Source: Cohnella luojiensis
GTDB taxonomy: Bacteria > Bacillota > Bacilli > Paenibacillales > Paenibacillaceae
Reading direction: 5' to 3'
NCBI RefSeq assembly: GCF_004564235.1
Contig: NZ_SOMN01000001.1
Coordinates: 310,001-374,000, forward strand
Length of the DNA stretch: 64,000 nt
The translations under genes and the position numbers were made by a program. The notes beneath the pieces were generated by a model, which had not been told where the DNA came from, ran no database searches, and saw only the letters and a list, made by a program, of their open reading frames with translations. Each line of letters begins with the position of its first letter. Position 1 is the stretch's first letter. This document shows, in pieces, positions 24,972 to 34,634 of this stretch.

Positions 24972-25268
24972 ATGAGCGATCATGTCCACGACGAGAATTG
25001 CGAACATGACCACGATGAAGCCGTATTTATAGTAACGGACGAAGACGGCAAAGAACACGAGATGGTGCTCGTGTATACATTCGAAACCAATGATCGCGCG
25101 TATGCCGTATTATTGGACCGTAACGATCCAGAGGATGACGGCGTTATTTTCCGTGTCGAAGAAGAAGGCGAAGACGAAGTCCTAGTCAACATCGAAGACG
25201 ACCAAGAGTGGGAAACGGTCATGAAGGTATATGAAGAGCTTGCTGCCCTGGAGAACGAGAACGGATAA
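24972..25268 (+). CDS. DUF1292 family acidic protein (YrzB-like)
   Basis: 98 residues. His/Asp-rich head (HVHDENCEHDHDE) then FIVTDEDGKEHEMVLVYTFE, YAVLLDRNDP and FRVEEEGEDEVLVNIEDDQEWE, the DUF1292 pattern. In Bacillus the family member lies with yrzL/yrrK; here it stands alone. Function unknown; the head could bind metal. Start after ACGGAGGTTCGCC. Confidence 0.9.
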   Translation: MSDHVHDENCEHDHDEAVFIVTDEDGKEHEMVLVYTFETNDRAYAVLLDRNDPEDDGVIFRVEEEGEDEVLVNIEDDQEWETVMKVYEELAALENENG

Positions 25269-25297
25269 TCTGCTTATCGTCGAAAATCACTAAAAGC

Positions 25298-25340
25298 AAA
25301 GGCCATTCCTTGAGTGAAGTAACTCACGGAATGGCCTTTT
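25298..25340. terminator. Bidirectional terminator
   Basis: AAAGGCCATTCC / GGAATGGCCTTT with a T run on the plus side; between convergent genes. Confidence 0.85.
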
Positions 25341-25348
25341 GTTATTGT

Positions 25349-25768
25349 TTATTTGCGAGGATTGAAGTAGATCGTGCGGCCGTTGAACATCTTCACTTCA
25401 GCTTGCAGCTGCTTGCCAATCCATTTGCACAGCTCGTTGGCTTTTGCTTTGTCTCCATGGGTGGAGTCATCCGGTAACACGAGATGAATATACGACACGT
25501 TGGTTCCGTCTTCCTGACGTGCGCCGGTACCGACCACGATATAACGATATTGCGGCTTATTTCCCTTCAGATAGAACCATTGGTCTTTGGCTTCGGGTTT
25601 GCTCTCGATGCTGTAAGGGAAAGCGGCTTCGGCGTATTCCCAACCGAGCTGCCGGCCGGTCAACGTCATTTGTTCCCGATAATGGCGAAGCTGCTCCTTG
25701 ACGCCGTCAAGGTCAATCTCGGCTACGGCCGAGCCTTGAACAAGTGAAATGTAAGCGCTCTGACTCAT
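25349..25768 (-). CDS. DUF1885-like protein
   Basis: 139 residues, soluble. Begins MSQSAYISLVQGSAVAEIDL; LTGRQLGWEYAEAAFPYSI and YRYIVVGTG fit my recollection of DUF1885 from Bacillales. Function unknown. Start at 25768 after GGGGGTGGAACTC rather than the longer frame. Confidence 0.62.
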   Translation of the reverse strand: MSQSAYISLVQGSAVAEIDLDGVKEQLRHYREQMTLTGRQLGWEYAEAAFPYSIESKPEAKDQWFYLKGNKPQYRYIVVGTGARQEDGTNVSYIHLVLPDDSTHGDKAKANELCKWIGKQLQAEVKMFNGRTIYFNPRK

Positions 25769-25838
25769 GAGTTCCACCCCCACGCCCATGATAGCATTTC
25801 CGGTAAACCTTGGCAACGGTTGAACGGAAGGCGATGAA

Positions 25839-27311
25839 CTAGGAGATGGCCGTTTCTTCCAGGATCACTTTTACGTTCGTAACGGACCGATCTTCCGGTC
25901 CTTTCACGGGTAGGCCAACCTCCAGATGGTCGACGATGTAGTCGATGTTTTCTTGCGAGATCACCTCGCCGGGGAGCAAGATCGGAATTCCCGGCGGGTA
26001 GACATAAATGAACTCCGCGATGATCCGGCCTGCGGATTCCTTAAACGCAACCAGTTCGGTTTCCCCGTAGAAGGCATCCCGTGGAGTCAGGGCGAGATGG
26101 GGGATTTCCGGGATTTTAACGACAACCTCGAGAATTTCCCTGTTATCCGCGTGATAGGCGTCGGACATCGCTTGCAAAGCTTCGAGCAGAATACCTATCG
26201 ATTCCTCGTCGTCCCCTGGTGTAATCAGACAGAGGATGTTGTACATATCGCTCAGTTCGACTTCGAGACGGTAATGCTCGCGCAACCAATTCTCCGCGTC
26301 ATAACCGCTAATGCCTAGGTGGCGAACGTGAATCGTCAGCTTCGTCGGATCGTAGTCGTAAGTCGCTTCCTCACCTAACAACTCTTCCCCGAAGCTATAG
26401 AGTCCGGAAATATTATTTACGGCTTCCCTCGCTTTTTTCGCCAGATTCAAGGTTCTGTCCGCGATCTCTTTGCCATGAATGGCCAGCTGTCGGCGGGCGG
26501 TATCCAACGAAGCGAGAAGAGGATAAGAAGTAGACGTCGTCATCAGCAAGCTGAGTATCGTCTGTACACGATGAGGGTTTACCAAGCCTTTGCGAATGTT
26601 TAGAATGGAGCTTTGGGTCATCGAGCCTCCCAGCTTATGAACGCTAGTCGCCGCCATATCGGCACCCGCTTGCATGGCCGACAAGGGGAGGTTGTCGGAG
26701 AAATGAATCAATGCGCCATGAGCTTCATCCACGAGAACGGGAATGTCGTATTCATGAACAAGGTCCACGATTTCCTTTAGATTCGTGCACACGCCATAAT
26801 ACGTTGGGTTGATTATCAAAACGGCAGCCGCGTCGGGATGGCGCTCCAATGCCCTTCGCACGGAGCGCGTCGTTACTCCATGGTCGATCCCAAGGTTCGT
26901 ATCGCGAACCGGTGACAGGAATACAGGGCGCGCGCCGGCAAAAATAATGGCAGACAAAATCGATTTATGTACGTTGCGCGGAACGATGATTTTGTCCCCA
27001 TGGCTGCAAGCCGTTAAGATCATGGTCATAATGGCTGTACTCGTGCCTTGGACGGAGAAATAAGTGGCATCCGCTCCGAATGCGTCCGCGGCAAGTTGCT
27101 GCGCTTCAAGAATAACGCCGATCGGCTGGTGCAGGTCGTCTAGCGGCGCAATATTAATCAAGTCGATATCTAAAATGTTTTGTCCGATAAAATCGCGATA
27201 CTCGGGATCCATTCCGGCTCCTTTTTTATGGCCTGGAATGTGAAACTGTACCGGATTCTGCTTAGCGTGGGAACGCAGCGCGTCGAATAACGGAGTGCGG
27301 TTATGGTCCAA
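25839..27311 (-). CDS. Orn/Lys/Arg decarboxylase family, PLP-dependent (SpeA/YaaO type)
   Basis: Decarboxylates arginine, lysine or ornithine to a polyamine or its precursor. 490 residues, the short Gram-positive form. N-terminal FHIPGHKKGAGMDPEYRDFIG, LVDEAHGALIHF with the PLP-ring Asp, and SVHKLGGSMTQSS with the Schiff-base Lys. The C-terminal domain ends in VYPPGIPILLPGE. Substrate cannot be fixed from sequence; arginine (speA) is likely for this form. TTG start at 27311 with a weak site (GCAGGGA). Confidence 0.9.
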   Translation of the reverse strand: MDHNRTPLFDALRSHAKQNPVQFHIPGHKKGAGMDPEYRDFIGQNILDIDLINIAPLDDLHQPIGVILEAQQLAADAFGADATYFSVQGTSTAIMTMILTACSHGDKIIVPRNVHKSILSAIIFAGARPVFLSPVRDTNLGIDHGVTTRSVRRALERHPDAAAVLIINPTYYGVCTNLKEIVDLVHEYDIPVLVDEAHGALIHFSDNLPLSAMQAGADMAATSVHKLGGSMTQSSILNIRKGLVNPHRVQTILSLLMTTSTSYPLLASLDTARRQLAIHGKEIADRTLNLAKKAREAVNNISGLYSFGEELLGEEATYDYDPTKLTIHVRHLGISGYDAENWLREHYRLEVELSDMYNILCLITPGDDEESIGILLEALQAMSDAYHADNREILEVVVKIPEIPHLALTPRDAFYGETELVAFKESAGRIIAEFIYVYPPGIPILLPGEVISQENIDYIVDHLEVGLPVKGPEDRSVTNVKVILEETAIS

Positions 27312-27542
27312 GAGGAAATCCCTGCCTTTCTCAAACGTGCGTCAATTAGGTATTGCAAACAAGCATGAGTATAACAAATATGGGGGGGAAATCAACCGCT
27401 GTCTATTCTAAGCGGATCTTGTCACGAAAACGACAATAGTTCCGATTTGGAACAACGCGTTCGATATGCTACCATCAGGGTATAGAATGTTTGGTCGTAA
27501 AGTGTCTTTTTATTGTTTAAAACAGAGGAGAGAGAATTTTCT

Positions 27543-28718
27543 GTGAGAAGCAAATTAGCAATCGTCGGACTTATGCTTTTTACTATTTTCATTGGGTTCG
27601 GCATCATTATTCCGGTGCTTCCCCAATTGGTAACGGAAGCCAGCAAAGAATCCGCGAACTGGCATACGGGAGCAATGCTCGCCATCTACTCCCTGATGTC
27701 GTTCCTCTTAAGCCCGATATGGGGAGCGCTGTCCGAACGCATCGGACGTCGTCCGGTCATTATGACCGGGGTACTCGGATTCAGCATCAGCTTCTTGTTG
27801 TTCGGTCTATCGGGAGACAATCTCGCTATCATGTATGCTTCGCGCATATTGGGAGGCTTGTTCTCCGGGGCGGTCGTATCCTGTATTGTTGCCTATGTCG
27901 CGGATATTACGACAGAAGAGGAGCGAACGAAAGGCATGGCCGTCGTAGGAATGAGCATAGGGCTCGGATTTACGTTCGGACCGGGCTTCGGAGGGTTGCT
28001 AAGCGAGATTAAGATTCATACTCCGTTCTTCGCGGCTGCGGCGTTATCCTTAATCGTATTTATCGCGGCATGGTTCAAGCTTCCCGAATCCTTGCCTCCC
28101 GAGCGGCGCGCCTCGAGCGAGAAGGGCAAACGGGTTTCCCGATGGATCGCTTTCCAAGGACCGCTTAAGTACTTGTATGTGCTCGCTTTCTTCGTGACCT
28201 TCTCTCTAGCGATACTGGAGGCAACCCTTCAATTGTTCGGGATGGAGCAATTCGCCGTGACTCCGTTGCAGATCGGGATGATGTTCTTCTTCTGCGGGTT
28301 GGCAGGAGCTGTCGTACAGGGCGGGATCGTTCGCCGACGGGTTAAGAAGGGACAGGAAAGCCAGTACATAGCTATCGGACTGATTATTTCGGCCGCAGGT
28401 TTCTTCTTGCTTCTCACGGCGAATAGTTGGGGTATGGCAACGGTCTATCTGTGCATCTTCGGAATCGGCAACTCTCTTATCAAGCCATGCGTGACTTCCT
28501 TGATCACGCAGAAGACGACGGTCGGACAGGGAATCGCTTCGGGGCTTAGCTCGTCAATGGATAGCTTAGGCCGTATTGTCGGCCCGTTGCTTGGAGCGGC
28601 TTTGCTCGGAGCGACATCTTGGCTGCCTTTCGTCGTCTCGGGTATTCTTTCGTTAGCCGCTCTGGGGTTGCTCGCGCAATTCCGCAGTCAGGATCGGCAA
28701 CAGAAGGCTCATGCATGA
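27543..28718 (+). CDS. MFS drug-type efflux transporter
   Basis: 391 residues, about 12 helices. Motif A GALSERIGRRPVIMTG after helix 2; motif C-like GFTFGPGFGGLLSE in helix 5, typical of proton-driven antiporters (TetA/Bcr type). GTG start at 27543 after GAGGAGAGAG; the TTG at 27513 is not supported. Convergent with the tetR gene over a bidirectional terminator. Substrate unknown. Confidence 0.87.
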   Translation: MRSKLAIVGLMLFTIFIGFGIIIPVLPQLVTEASKESANWHTGAMLAIYSLMSFLLSPIWGALSERIGRRPVIMTGVLGFSISFLLFGLSGDNLAIMYASRILGGLFSGAVVSCIVAYVADITTEEERTKGMAVVGMSIGLGFTFGPGFGGLLSEIKIHTPFFAAAALSLIVFIAAWFKLPESLPPERRASSEKGKRVSRWIAFQGPLKYLYVLAFFVTFSLAILEATLQLFGMEQFAVTPLQIGMMFFFCGLAGAVVQGGIVRRRVKKGQESQYIAIGLIISAAGFFLLLTANSWGMATVYLCIFGIGNSLIKPCVTSLITQKTTVGQGIASGLSSSMDSLGRIVGPLLGAALLGATSWLPFVVSGILSLAALGLLAQFRSQDRQQKAHA

Positions 28719-28740
28719 TTGTTCTCCTATCGGAAAAGCG

Positions 28741-28778
28741 AAAAAAGAACTGGAGGAAGTCGCCTCCGGTTCTTTTTT
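28741..28778. terminator. Bidirectional terminator
   Basis: AAGAACTGGAGG / CCTCCGGTTCTT, A run before and T run after. Confidence 0.9.
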
Positions 28779-28784
28779 GACTGA

Positions 28785-29441
28785 TCAATTCTTGCGATTA
28801 AGGCCATGTAAAATATATTGAACGGTCGCTTCCCGTTCCTGCGTGTCATCCCAACCGGATGGAGCGAACAAAAACCGCACGATCAAATAACCGAACAACG
28901 TAGATCCAACCAGACGTATCATCGTTAAGGGCGGCAAATCCACGATTTGTCCTTGCTTGCGATAATGGTAGACTGCATTGGAAAGCTTCACAAGCACGCG
29001 CTCGGCGACTTTGGATAGAAACTGCTCCCGCAGCTCGGGATGAAAGGGAACCTCCTGTAGCAATATCTTAATAACCTTGATGTTTTTCTCGGCGAAAGCG
29101 ATACGGTTATCCAGCAATGCCCGGATGAAGCCTTCGAAGGTCGGATGCGGATTGTCGATTAACGGGTATAGGTCGCGAAGGACAAACGGTTCGATAAGCT
29201 TTGCCACGAAAGGGGCGACGATGGAATAAAGCAAATCCTTCTTCGTGCGGTAGTGGCGAAATATCGTCCCCTCGGCTACGCCCGCGCGTTGCGCGATCTC
29301 GCTAGTTGCCGCGCCGGAATACCCTTTCTCGGCGAATACCTCCACGGCGGCCCTCAATATTCTCGACTGCTTGTCGGTCATCCGTTCCCCTTCATGCTTT
29401 TCGAGCAGCTCCTCGAGCCATTGCTCCAATGAATCCTTCAC
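28785..29441 (-). CDS. TetR/AcrR family repressor
   Basis: 218 residues. HTH: RILRAAVEVFAEKGYSGAAT then SEIAQRAGVAEGTIFRHYRTK. The C-terminal helical ligand domain is not specific. GTG start 7-8 bases after GGAGG. Last gene of the ABC-2 operon: about 40 bases after the permease. It probably represses its own operon through the palindromes at 31285-31350. Confidence 0.9.
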   Translation of the reverse strand: MKDSLEQWLEELLEKHEGERMTDKQSRILRAAVEVFAEKGYSGAATSEIAQRAGVAEGTIFRHYRTKKDLLYSIVAPFVAKLIEPFVLRDLYPLIDNPHPTFEGFIRALLDNRIAFAEKNIKVIKILLQEVPFHPELREQFLSKVAERVLVKLSNAVYHYRKQGQIVDLPPLTMIRLVGSTLFGYLIVRFLFAPSGWDDTQEREATVQYILHGLNRKN

Positions 29442-29480
29442 TGTATTTACCTCCGATACCGGGACAAGCCCTATTGCTCA

Positions 29481-30509
29481 TTATATTCGACGATGTTTAC
29501 GCAGCGCTAGTACGTTCAAAATGGCGAACAAAACGGAGAACCCGACTAGCACGATGGAATCTACCCATATGTCATTCCAGCCTGCTCCCCGCAACATGAT
29601 TCCCCTAAGCGCATCGGCTCCATAGTAGAGGGGAAGCGCTTTGCCGACCGTTTGCAGCCATTCCGGCATCGATTGCAGGTCGATCAATCCGCAGAAGAAG
29701 ATCTGAGGAACGATAATCAGCGGAATGAATTGGAACATCTGAAATTCGTTCTGCGCATAGGCGGATAATAGCGTTCCTAAAGTGAGCGCAGCCAGAGCGA
29801 GAAGCAAGTTCATAAGCAAGACGAGGAAAAACGAGCCCTCCAAAGCGATCCCCAGCACGCTGGTTGCATACCAGGCGATAAGGGATGCCTGCAGCAACGT
29901 GAAGAGCCCGAAGCCGAGCAAGTACCCGGCCACTACCTCCCAACGCCTTAATGGTGTAGCAAGCAGTCGCTGTAACGTCCCTGTTGTCCTTTCCCTTAAG
30001 AACGATACGCCTGCAATCAGGAATACGAAGAAGAAGGAGAAAAAACCTACGAGCACGGAACCGTAGTAGTCGAAAATATCGCGATCTCCCGAGCCGTGCA
30101 AATACGAGAGCTCCAGCTGAGGGGGATCGCCATTACCGCCAAGCTTTTGCAGAGACTTCTGAGCAACAGCCATTACGTTACGTATTTTGGTCGGATTGCT
30201 CCCCTCCAGAACGATTTGGGGCAGAGTGTCGTTAAGCATAAAGACTGCGTCAAGCTCGGCATCTCCCATTTGTGCAAGAGCCTGCTCTTCGTTATCGAAG
30301 GGAGTAACATCGGCACCATTGCTCTGCAAGGCTTCGATGACCGGACCGGGTATTTGCACCGTTCCTATACGGGGATCTACCGCTTGGCCGTCGAAGACGA
30401 GCTTCATCAGCGTTAAAACAAGAAGCGGGGCTAGCAGCATTAGCGCGAGAGTGCGCTTGTCTTTAATGAATTGTCGGATGATCCGGAAAGCGAGCGCGCG
30501 GATTCTCAT
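29481..30509 (-). CDS. ABC-2 type permease
   Basis: 342 residues. N-terminal helix (IIRQFIKDKRTLALMLLAPLL), large outside loop (about 40-165), then five helices, with FLRERTTGTLQRLLATPLRR, the standard ABC-2 signature, and FFCGLIDLQSMPEWLQ. Intact relative of the broken permease at 4756-5340. ATG 30509 overlaps the ATPase stop by 4 bases (ATGA), with GGCGGAGG upstream. Drug or lipid exporter; substrate unknown. Confidence 0.9.
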   Translation of the reverse strand: MRIRALAFRIIRQFIKDKRTLALMLLAPLLVLTLMKLVFDGQAVDPRIGTVQIPGPVIEALQSNGADVTPFDNEEQALAQMGDAELDAVFMLNDTLPQIVLEGSNPTKIRNVMAVAQKSLQKLGGNGDPPQLELSYLHGSGDRDIFDYYGSVLVGFFSFFFVFLIAGVSFLRERTTGTLQRLLATPLRRWEVVAGYLLGFGLFTLLQASLIAWYATSVLGIALEGSFFLVLLMNLLLALAALTLGTLLSAYAQNEFQMFQFIPLIIVPQIFFCGLIDLQSMPEWLQTVGKALPLYYGADALRGIMLRGAGWNDIWVDSIVLVGFSVLFAILNVLALRKHRRI

Positions 30510-31261
30510 GCTACACCTCCGCCGTAAGTAATGAATGCATCTTCCATAGTGGCGGAATGAGAATCCGCCTTTAGTTGTTCCGGAGTTCCAAGCGCGATCA
30601 CCTTGCCATCCCGTAACATGGCCAGACGATCGCATTTGTCCGCTTCGTCCATGACATGGGTCGTAACGAGAATGGTTACTCCGCCGCGTCGCAGGTTGTC
30701 GAGCTCATTCCAAACCGATTTGCGCAACACCGGATCAATGCCGACCGTCGGTTCGTCCAGTACGAGCACTTCCGGCTCGTGCATGAGGGCAACGGCCAGG
30801 GACAGTCTTCTTTTCATGCCGCCGGAATATTGCTGCACGGGTTTCTTCAAGTCGTCGGACAGCTTCACTAATTCGGCAACCTCTTGGATCCGCTTCTTTA
30901 ACGAGTTTCCGCGAAGACCGTATAACGTCGAGAAAAACTCGAGGTTTTCTTGCGCGGTCAGCTCGCCGTATAAGGCATCGGATTGGGCCATGTACCCGAT
31001 TCGGCTTAGAACGTTCAGCTTCGGCATTGGTTCTCCGAGCAAGGTGATGGAGCCGCCATCCGGGATGTCCAAGCCGGTTACTAATCGAACTAAAGTTGTT
31101 TTTCCGGAGCCGGACGGGCCAAGAAGGCCGAAAATTTCTCCGCGTTTAACGGTTAACGATATTTCATCCAACACCTTTTTTTTACCGAACTGTCGGGATA
31201 CGTCAACTGCCACGACGCAATCGTAGCTAGAGGCAACGGAGGAATGCTCGGGAAGGTTCAT
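30506..31261 (-). CDS. ABC-2 exporter ATPase
   Basis: 251 residues. Walker A GPSGSGKTT, Q-loop YMAQ, signature QYSGGMKRRLSLA, Walker B VLVLDEPTVGIDP, H-loop TTHVMDEA. DrrA/CcmA group. First gene of the ATPase-permease-TetR operon; AAGGAGAG 8 bases before ATG. Confidence 0.93.
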   Translation of the reverse strand: MNLPEHSSVASSYDCVVAVDVSRQFGKKKVLDEISLTVKRGEIFGLLGPSGSGKTTLVRLVTGLDIPDGGSITLLGEPMPKLNVLSRIGYMAQSDALYGELTAQENLEFFSTLYGLRGNSLKKRIQEVAELVKLSDDLKKPVQQYSGGMKRRLSLAVALMHEPEVLVLDEPTVGIDPVLRKSVWNELDNLRRGGVTILVTTHVMDEADKCDRLAMLRDGKVIALGTPEQLKADSHSATMEDAFITYGGGVA

Positions 31262-31284
31262 CGGGGATCTCTCCTTATAAAAAT

Positions 31285-31300
31285 AAGTGATTACTCACTT
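31285..31300. promoter_or_regulatory. Candidate TetR operator 1
   Basis: AAGTGATTACTCACTT, 6-base palindromic arms around TTAC. It lies just after the -10 of the ABC-2 operon promoter, over the expected start point. Confidence 0.6.
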
Positions 31301-31303
31301 TTT

Positions 31304-31333
31304 ATCATAAGCGGAATTGGATGTAACTGTAAA
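31304..31333 (-). promoter_or_regulatory. Promoter of the ABC-2/tetR operon
   Basis: On the minus strand TTTACA (31333-31328), 18-base spacer, TATGAT (31309-31304). Confidence 0.65.
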
Positions 31334-31350
31334 GTGAGTTAACGCTCATT
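31333..31350. promoter_or_regulatory. Candidate TetR operator 2
   Basis: AGTGAGTTAACGCTCATT with TGAG/CTCA arms, sharing AGTGAGT with operator 1; touches the -35. Confidence 0.5.
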
Positions 31351-31538
31351 TTAGCGTTCAAATTCCGTTCATATCCATCGGTTAAGGTAATGTAAAGCTT
31401 GCCGATGAAGACTTAAGCCGGAAGCAGATCAGACTTTAGTCTAGGTTCAAGTCCGGTCTCCAGTCGTTTCCAGCGAAGGCGGGATATCCTTTATGCTTAG
31501 ACAAAGAAAGAATCAATGGAGTGGAAGGGGAAAAACAA

Positions 31539-34500
31539 GTGAAAAGTATTATTAACGGAGCATTTCGCAACAAAGCAGCCATGATCATCATCGTGATTAT
31601 GGTACTAGCCATGGGAATTCTAAGCTACACGAAGCTTCCGATGGAGTTTCTGCCGGAGGCGGATAATCCGCAGGTGACCGTATCCGTCATCGGACCGGGT
31701 TACGACGCTTCATCGATGGACAGAGAGGTTACGGGACCGCTGGAGAAATCCTTGTCCGCGATCAAAGGGAAAACGAACGTCTTCTCCTCGTCGGGGGACG
31801 GCTTCTCCCAGGTCAACCTGAATTTCGATGCCAATACGGACATGAAAGAAGCAAAGCTGGAGGTCGAAAAGGCGGTTAATTCCGTACAGCTTCCGGATAA
31901 CGTTTCTCCTCCTTACGTGGTGCAATTCAATACCTCGATGATTCCGATCTCATTCGTGACGCTCACTTTCGACGATGGCCTGAGCGATGCTCAGAAAGAA
32001 GCGTTGGAACAGGATGTTATGGATGCGTTTCGAGCTATCGATGGCGTAGGCGAGGTTCAATTGTCGGGTAAATCCCAGCCAAAGGTTAGCATCGTTCCGG
32101 ATGCGGCGAAGTTGGCTGCTAAAGGGATTCCTCTTCAAACTCTATACGGAGTCCTTCAAGGACGCGATGCTTCGGCTTCCGTAGGGGAAAGCACATTGGA
32201 CGGCCAGATCGTCAACTTGAACGTATCCGCTAGTTTGCAGGATGTGGAATCCGTGAAGAAGCTTCCGGTAGCCGAAGGCGTGAAGCTCGGCGACGTCGCG
32301 GACGTGACGTTCGACGATGCCAAGGAAAGCACGTTCCGCATCGACGGCAAGGACGCATTAGAGTTCGTTATCTCCAAGGGAGCTAACTCCAATGCGGTCA
32401 AAGTCGGAGAAGGCGTAGACGAAGTTATCAAGGCGTTTAATGAAGAAAACAAATCCGTCAACATGAAAATAATGATCAGCACGTCCGAGCAAGTCGTTCA
32501 TTCCGTAAATAGCATGATGAGGGAAGTTCTTCTTGGCGCGTTGTTCGCTACAATCGTTATTCTGATCTTCATGCGCAACATAAGGGCTACATTGGTAACG
32601 ATCGTCTCCATTCCGTTGTCCTTGGCCATGACGCTATACCTGCTCGATATGTCGGGAATCACGCTTAACATTCTAACGCTTGGCGGCGTAGCGGTCGCGG
32701 TTGGACGGTTGGTCGATGATAGTATCGTCGTTATCGAAAATATTTTCCGCCGTCTGCAGAAAGAGAAGTTCTCGGCTGAATTGATCACCGATGCGACGAA
32801 AGAGGTTGCTAGAGCCATTACGGCATCTACGCTTACCACCATAGCTGTATTCTTGCCGATGAGTTTACTTAGAGGCGGTCTGCAAGCGTTCCTGCTCCCG
32901 TTCGCATTAACGATGACGTACTCTCTATTATCTTCTCTACTCGTCGCTTTGACGATCATCCCGCTCATGAGCGCCGGAGTGCTTAAGAATTCGCAGATTA
33001 AAGAACATCAGCCTTCCAAGCGTTTCGTAAAGCTGCTCGAATGGAACCTGCGTCACAAATGGCTGCCGATTACCGCAGCATTCTTGCTTCTGATCGGTTC
33101 CATCGCTACTTATATGTCTCTTCCTAAAGGCGCGATCGATTCTTCGAGCGCCGAGAATCTTAACGTCAGCCTGGAATACAAACCGGATACTCCTGTTTCG
33201 GAAGTCATGGAGAACGGCAGCAAACTCGAAGCCTTCTTGATGAAAAGGGAAGAAGTGGAATGGGTTACTTTAGCTAATGGCAATAGCGCCGACGCGGCTA
33301 AATATGGCTCGGTATCTTCTCCAACCCTTGTCTCTTACATGATGAAAATGAAGCCAGGCGCGGATGCCGAGAAAGTCATGGAAGCCGTTAAAGCCGAACG
33401 CGACAACTATCCCGGCGCCGAAATCAATACGGGAACGGGAACTTTCTTGACAGGCGGCAGCTCCACCCAAGTTTTCGTTGATGTTACCGGCGATAATCTG
33501 GATGCCATCAGCAAAACCGCGGATGAGGTTATTGCCAAGATCAAACCCGTAAAAGACGTTCTGAAAGTGGAAAGCAACCAGGAAGAGAAGAAAACGGTCT
33601 ATACGCTGGAGGTTAACCCTACCGAGGCGAAGGCTGGAGATATCGCGATGCAGCTGCAAGGCATGCTGAATCCTGTCCCAGTGGGTGCGATTAACGTTGA
33701 CGGACAATCGGTTCAAGTGCTGCTCGAACCTTCTTTAAAACCGAAATCGGAAAGCGATCTTTCCTCTCTTACCGTCATGACCGATTCCGGTCCAAAGCCG
33801 GTATCGAGCGTGGCCAAGTGGGTTAAAGCCGAGCAACCCACGACTTTCTACCATAAAGACGGCAAAAGCTATGTCCGGGTGTCGGCTTCCGTAGAACCTT
33901 CCCAATTGTCAAAGGCAGGCGCCGAAATCAAGAAAGTATTGGCCGACGTGAAGCCGCCGGAAGGCGTGAAGCTGTTCGTCGGCGGTGCTTCCGCGGATCA
34001 ATCGGCCGATATGACGAGCTTGTTTATGATGATGCTCGTATCTATCGGAATCGTGTACTTGATCATGGTTATTACTTTCAAAACATTACGTGCTCCTCTA
34101 GCCATTATGACATCCATTCTCTTCGTACCGATCGGTGCCGTGTTAGGCTTAATCGTTACCGGAGTATCGCCTGACTTTACCGCGATCTTCGGGGTGGTCA
34201 TGCTCATTGGAATCGTCGTAACGAACGCAATCGTACTTATAGATCGCGTGAAGCATAACGAAGATAAAATGACGATTCGCGAATCGTTGTTGGAAGCGGC
34301 GGGAACGCGCATGCGTCCGATTCTGATGACGGCCATCGCTACCGTTGGCGCTATGCTGCCTCTTGTGTTCGGCTCATCGGAAAGCGGAAGCATCGTTTCC
34401 CAAAGCCTTGCCATCGTCGTAATAGGCGGCTTGGTCGTCTCCACCTTGCTGACGTTGCTTATCGTTCCATGTATTTATGAGCTGCTTTACTTCCGCAAGT

Positions 34501-34556
34501 CCGCTCGCCAGCGTAAAACGGTGGCTGCAACGGTTCGCGAAGTTGCTGCGCAATAA
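31539..34556 (+). CDS. RND family efflux transporter (SwrC/YerP-like)
   Basis: Proton-driven inner membrane exporter, about 1005 residues, with two sets of six helices and two large outside loops. N-terminal FRNKAAMIIIVIMVL and LPMEFLPEADNPQVTV; GGVAVAVGRLVDDSIVVIENI carries the paired Asp of the proton relay in TM4; the second half has GIVVTNAIVLID. In Firmicutes this family gives resistance to surfactin-like lipopeptides and other toxic compounds. No adaptor or outer membrane gene is present, as expected in a Gram-positive. GTG start at 31539 after GAAGGGG. It runs divergently from the TetR-controlled operon. Confidence 0.93.
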   Translation: MKSIINGAFRNKAAMIIIVIMVLAMGILSYTKLPMEFLPEADNPQVTVSVIGPGYDASSMDREVTGPLEKSLSAIKGKTNVFSSSGDGFSQVNLNFDANTDMKEAKLEVEKAVNSVQLPDNVSPPYVVQFNTSMIPISFVTLTFDDGLSDAQKEALEQDVMDAFRAIDGVGEVQLSGKSQPKVSIVPDAAKLAAKGIPLQTLYGVLQGRDASASVGESTLDGQIVNLNVSASLQDVESVKKLPVAEGVKLGDVADVTFDDAKESTFRIDGKDALEFVISKGANSNAVKVGEGVDEVIKAFNEENKSVNMKIMISTSEQVVHSVNSMMREVLLGALFATIVILIFMRNIRATLVTIVSIPLSLAMTLYLLDMSGITLNILTLGGVAVAVGRLVDDSIVVIENIFRRLQKEKFSAELITDATKEVARAITASTLTTIAVFLPMSLLRGGLQAFLLPFALTMTYSLLSSLLVALTIIPLMSAGVLKNSQIKEHQPSKRFVKLLEWNLRHKWLPITAAFLLLIGSIATYMSLPKGAIDSSSAENLNVSLEYKPDTPVSEVMENGSKLEAFLMKREEVEWVTLANGNSADAAKYGSVSSPTLVSYMMKMKPGADAEKVMEAVKAERDNYPGAEINTGTGTFLTGGSSTQVFVDVTGDNLDAISKTADEVIAKIKPVKDVLKVESNQEEKKTVYTLEVNPTEAKAGDIAMQLQGMLNPVPVGAINVDGQSVQVLLEPSLKPKSESDLSSLTVMTDSGPKPVSSVAKWVKAEQPTTFYHKDGKSYVRVSASVEPSQLSKAGAEIKKVLADVKPPEGVKLFVGGASADQSADMTSLFMMMLVSIGIVYLIMVITFKTLRAPLAIMTSILFVPIGAVLGLIVTGVSPDFTAIFGVVMLIGIVVTNAIVLIDRVKHNEDKMTIRESLLEAAGTRMRPILMTAIATVGAMLPLVFGSSESGSIVSQSLAIVVIGGLVVSTLLTLLIVPCIYELLYFRKSARQRKTVAATVREVAAQ

Positions 34557-34571
34557 AATCGCGACATAACG

Positions 34572-34623
34572 AAAAGGGGATGTTCCGCACGGTCTTTATG
34601 ACCTTACGGAACATCCCCTTTTT
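34572..34623 (+). terminator. Terminator of the RND gene
   Basis: AAAAGGGGATGTTCCG and its complement, 19-base loop, T run; also T-rich on the minus side. Confidence 0.88.
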
Positions 34624-34634
34624 GTAGTATGACT

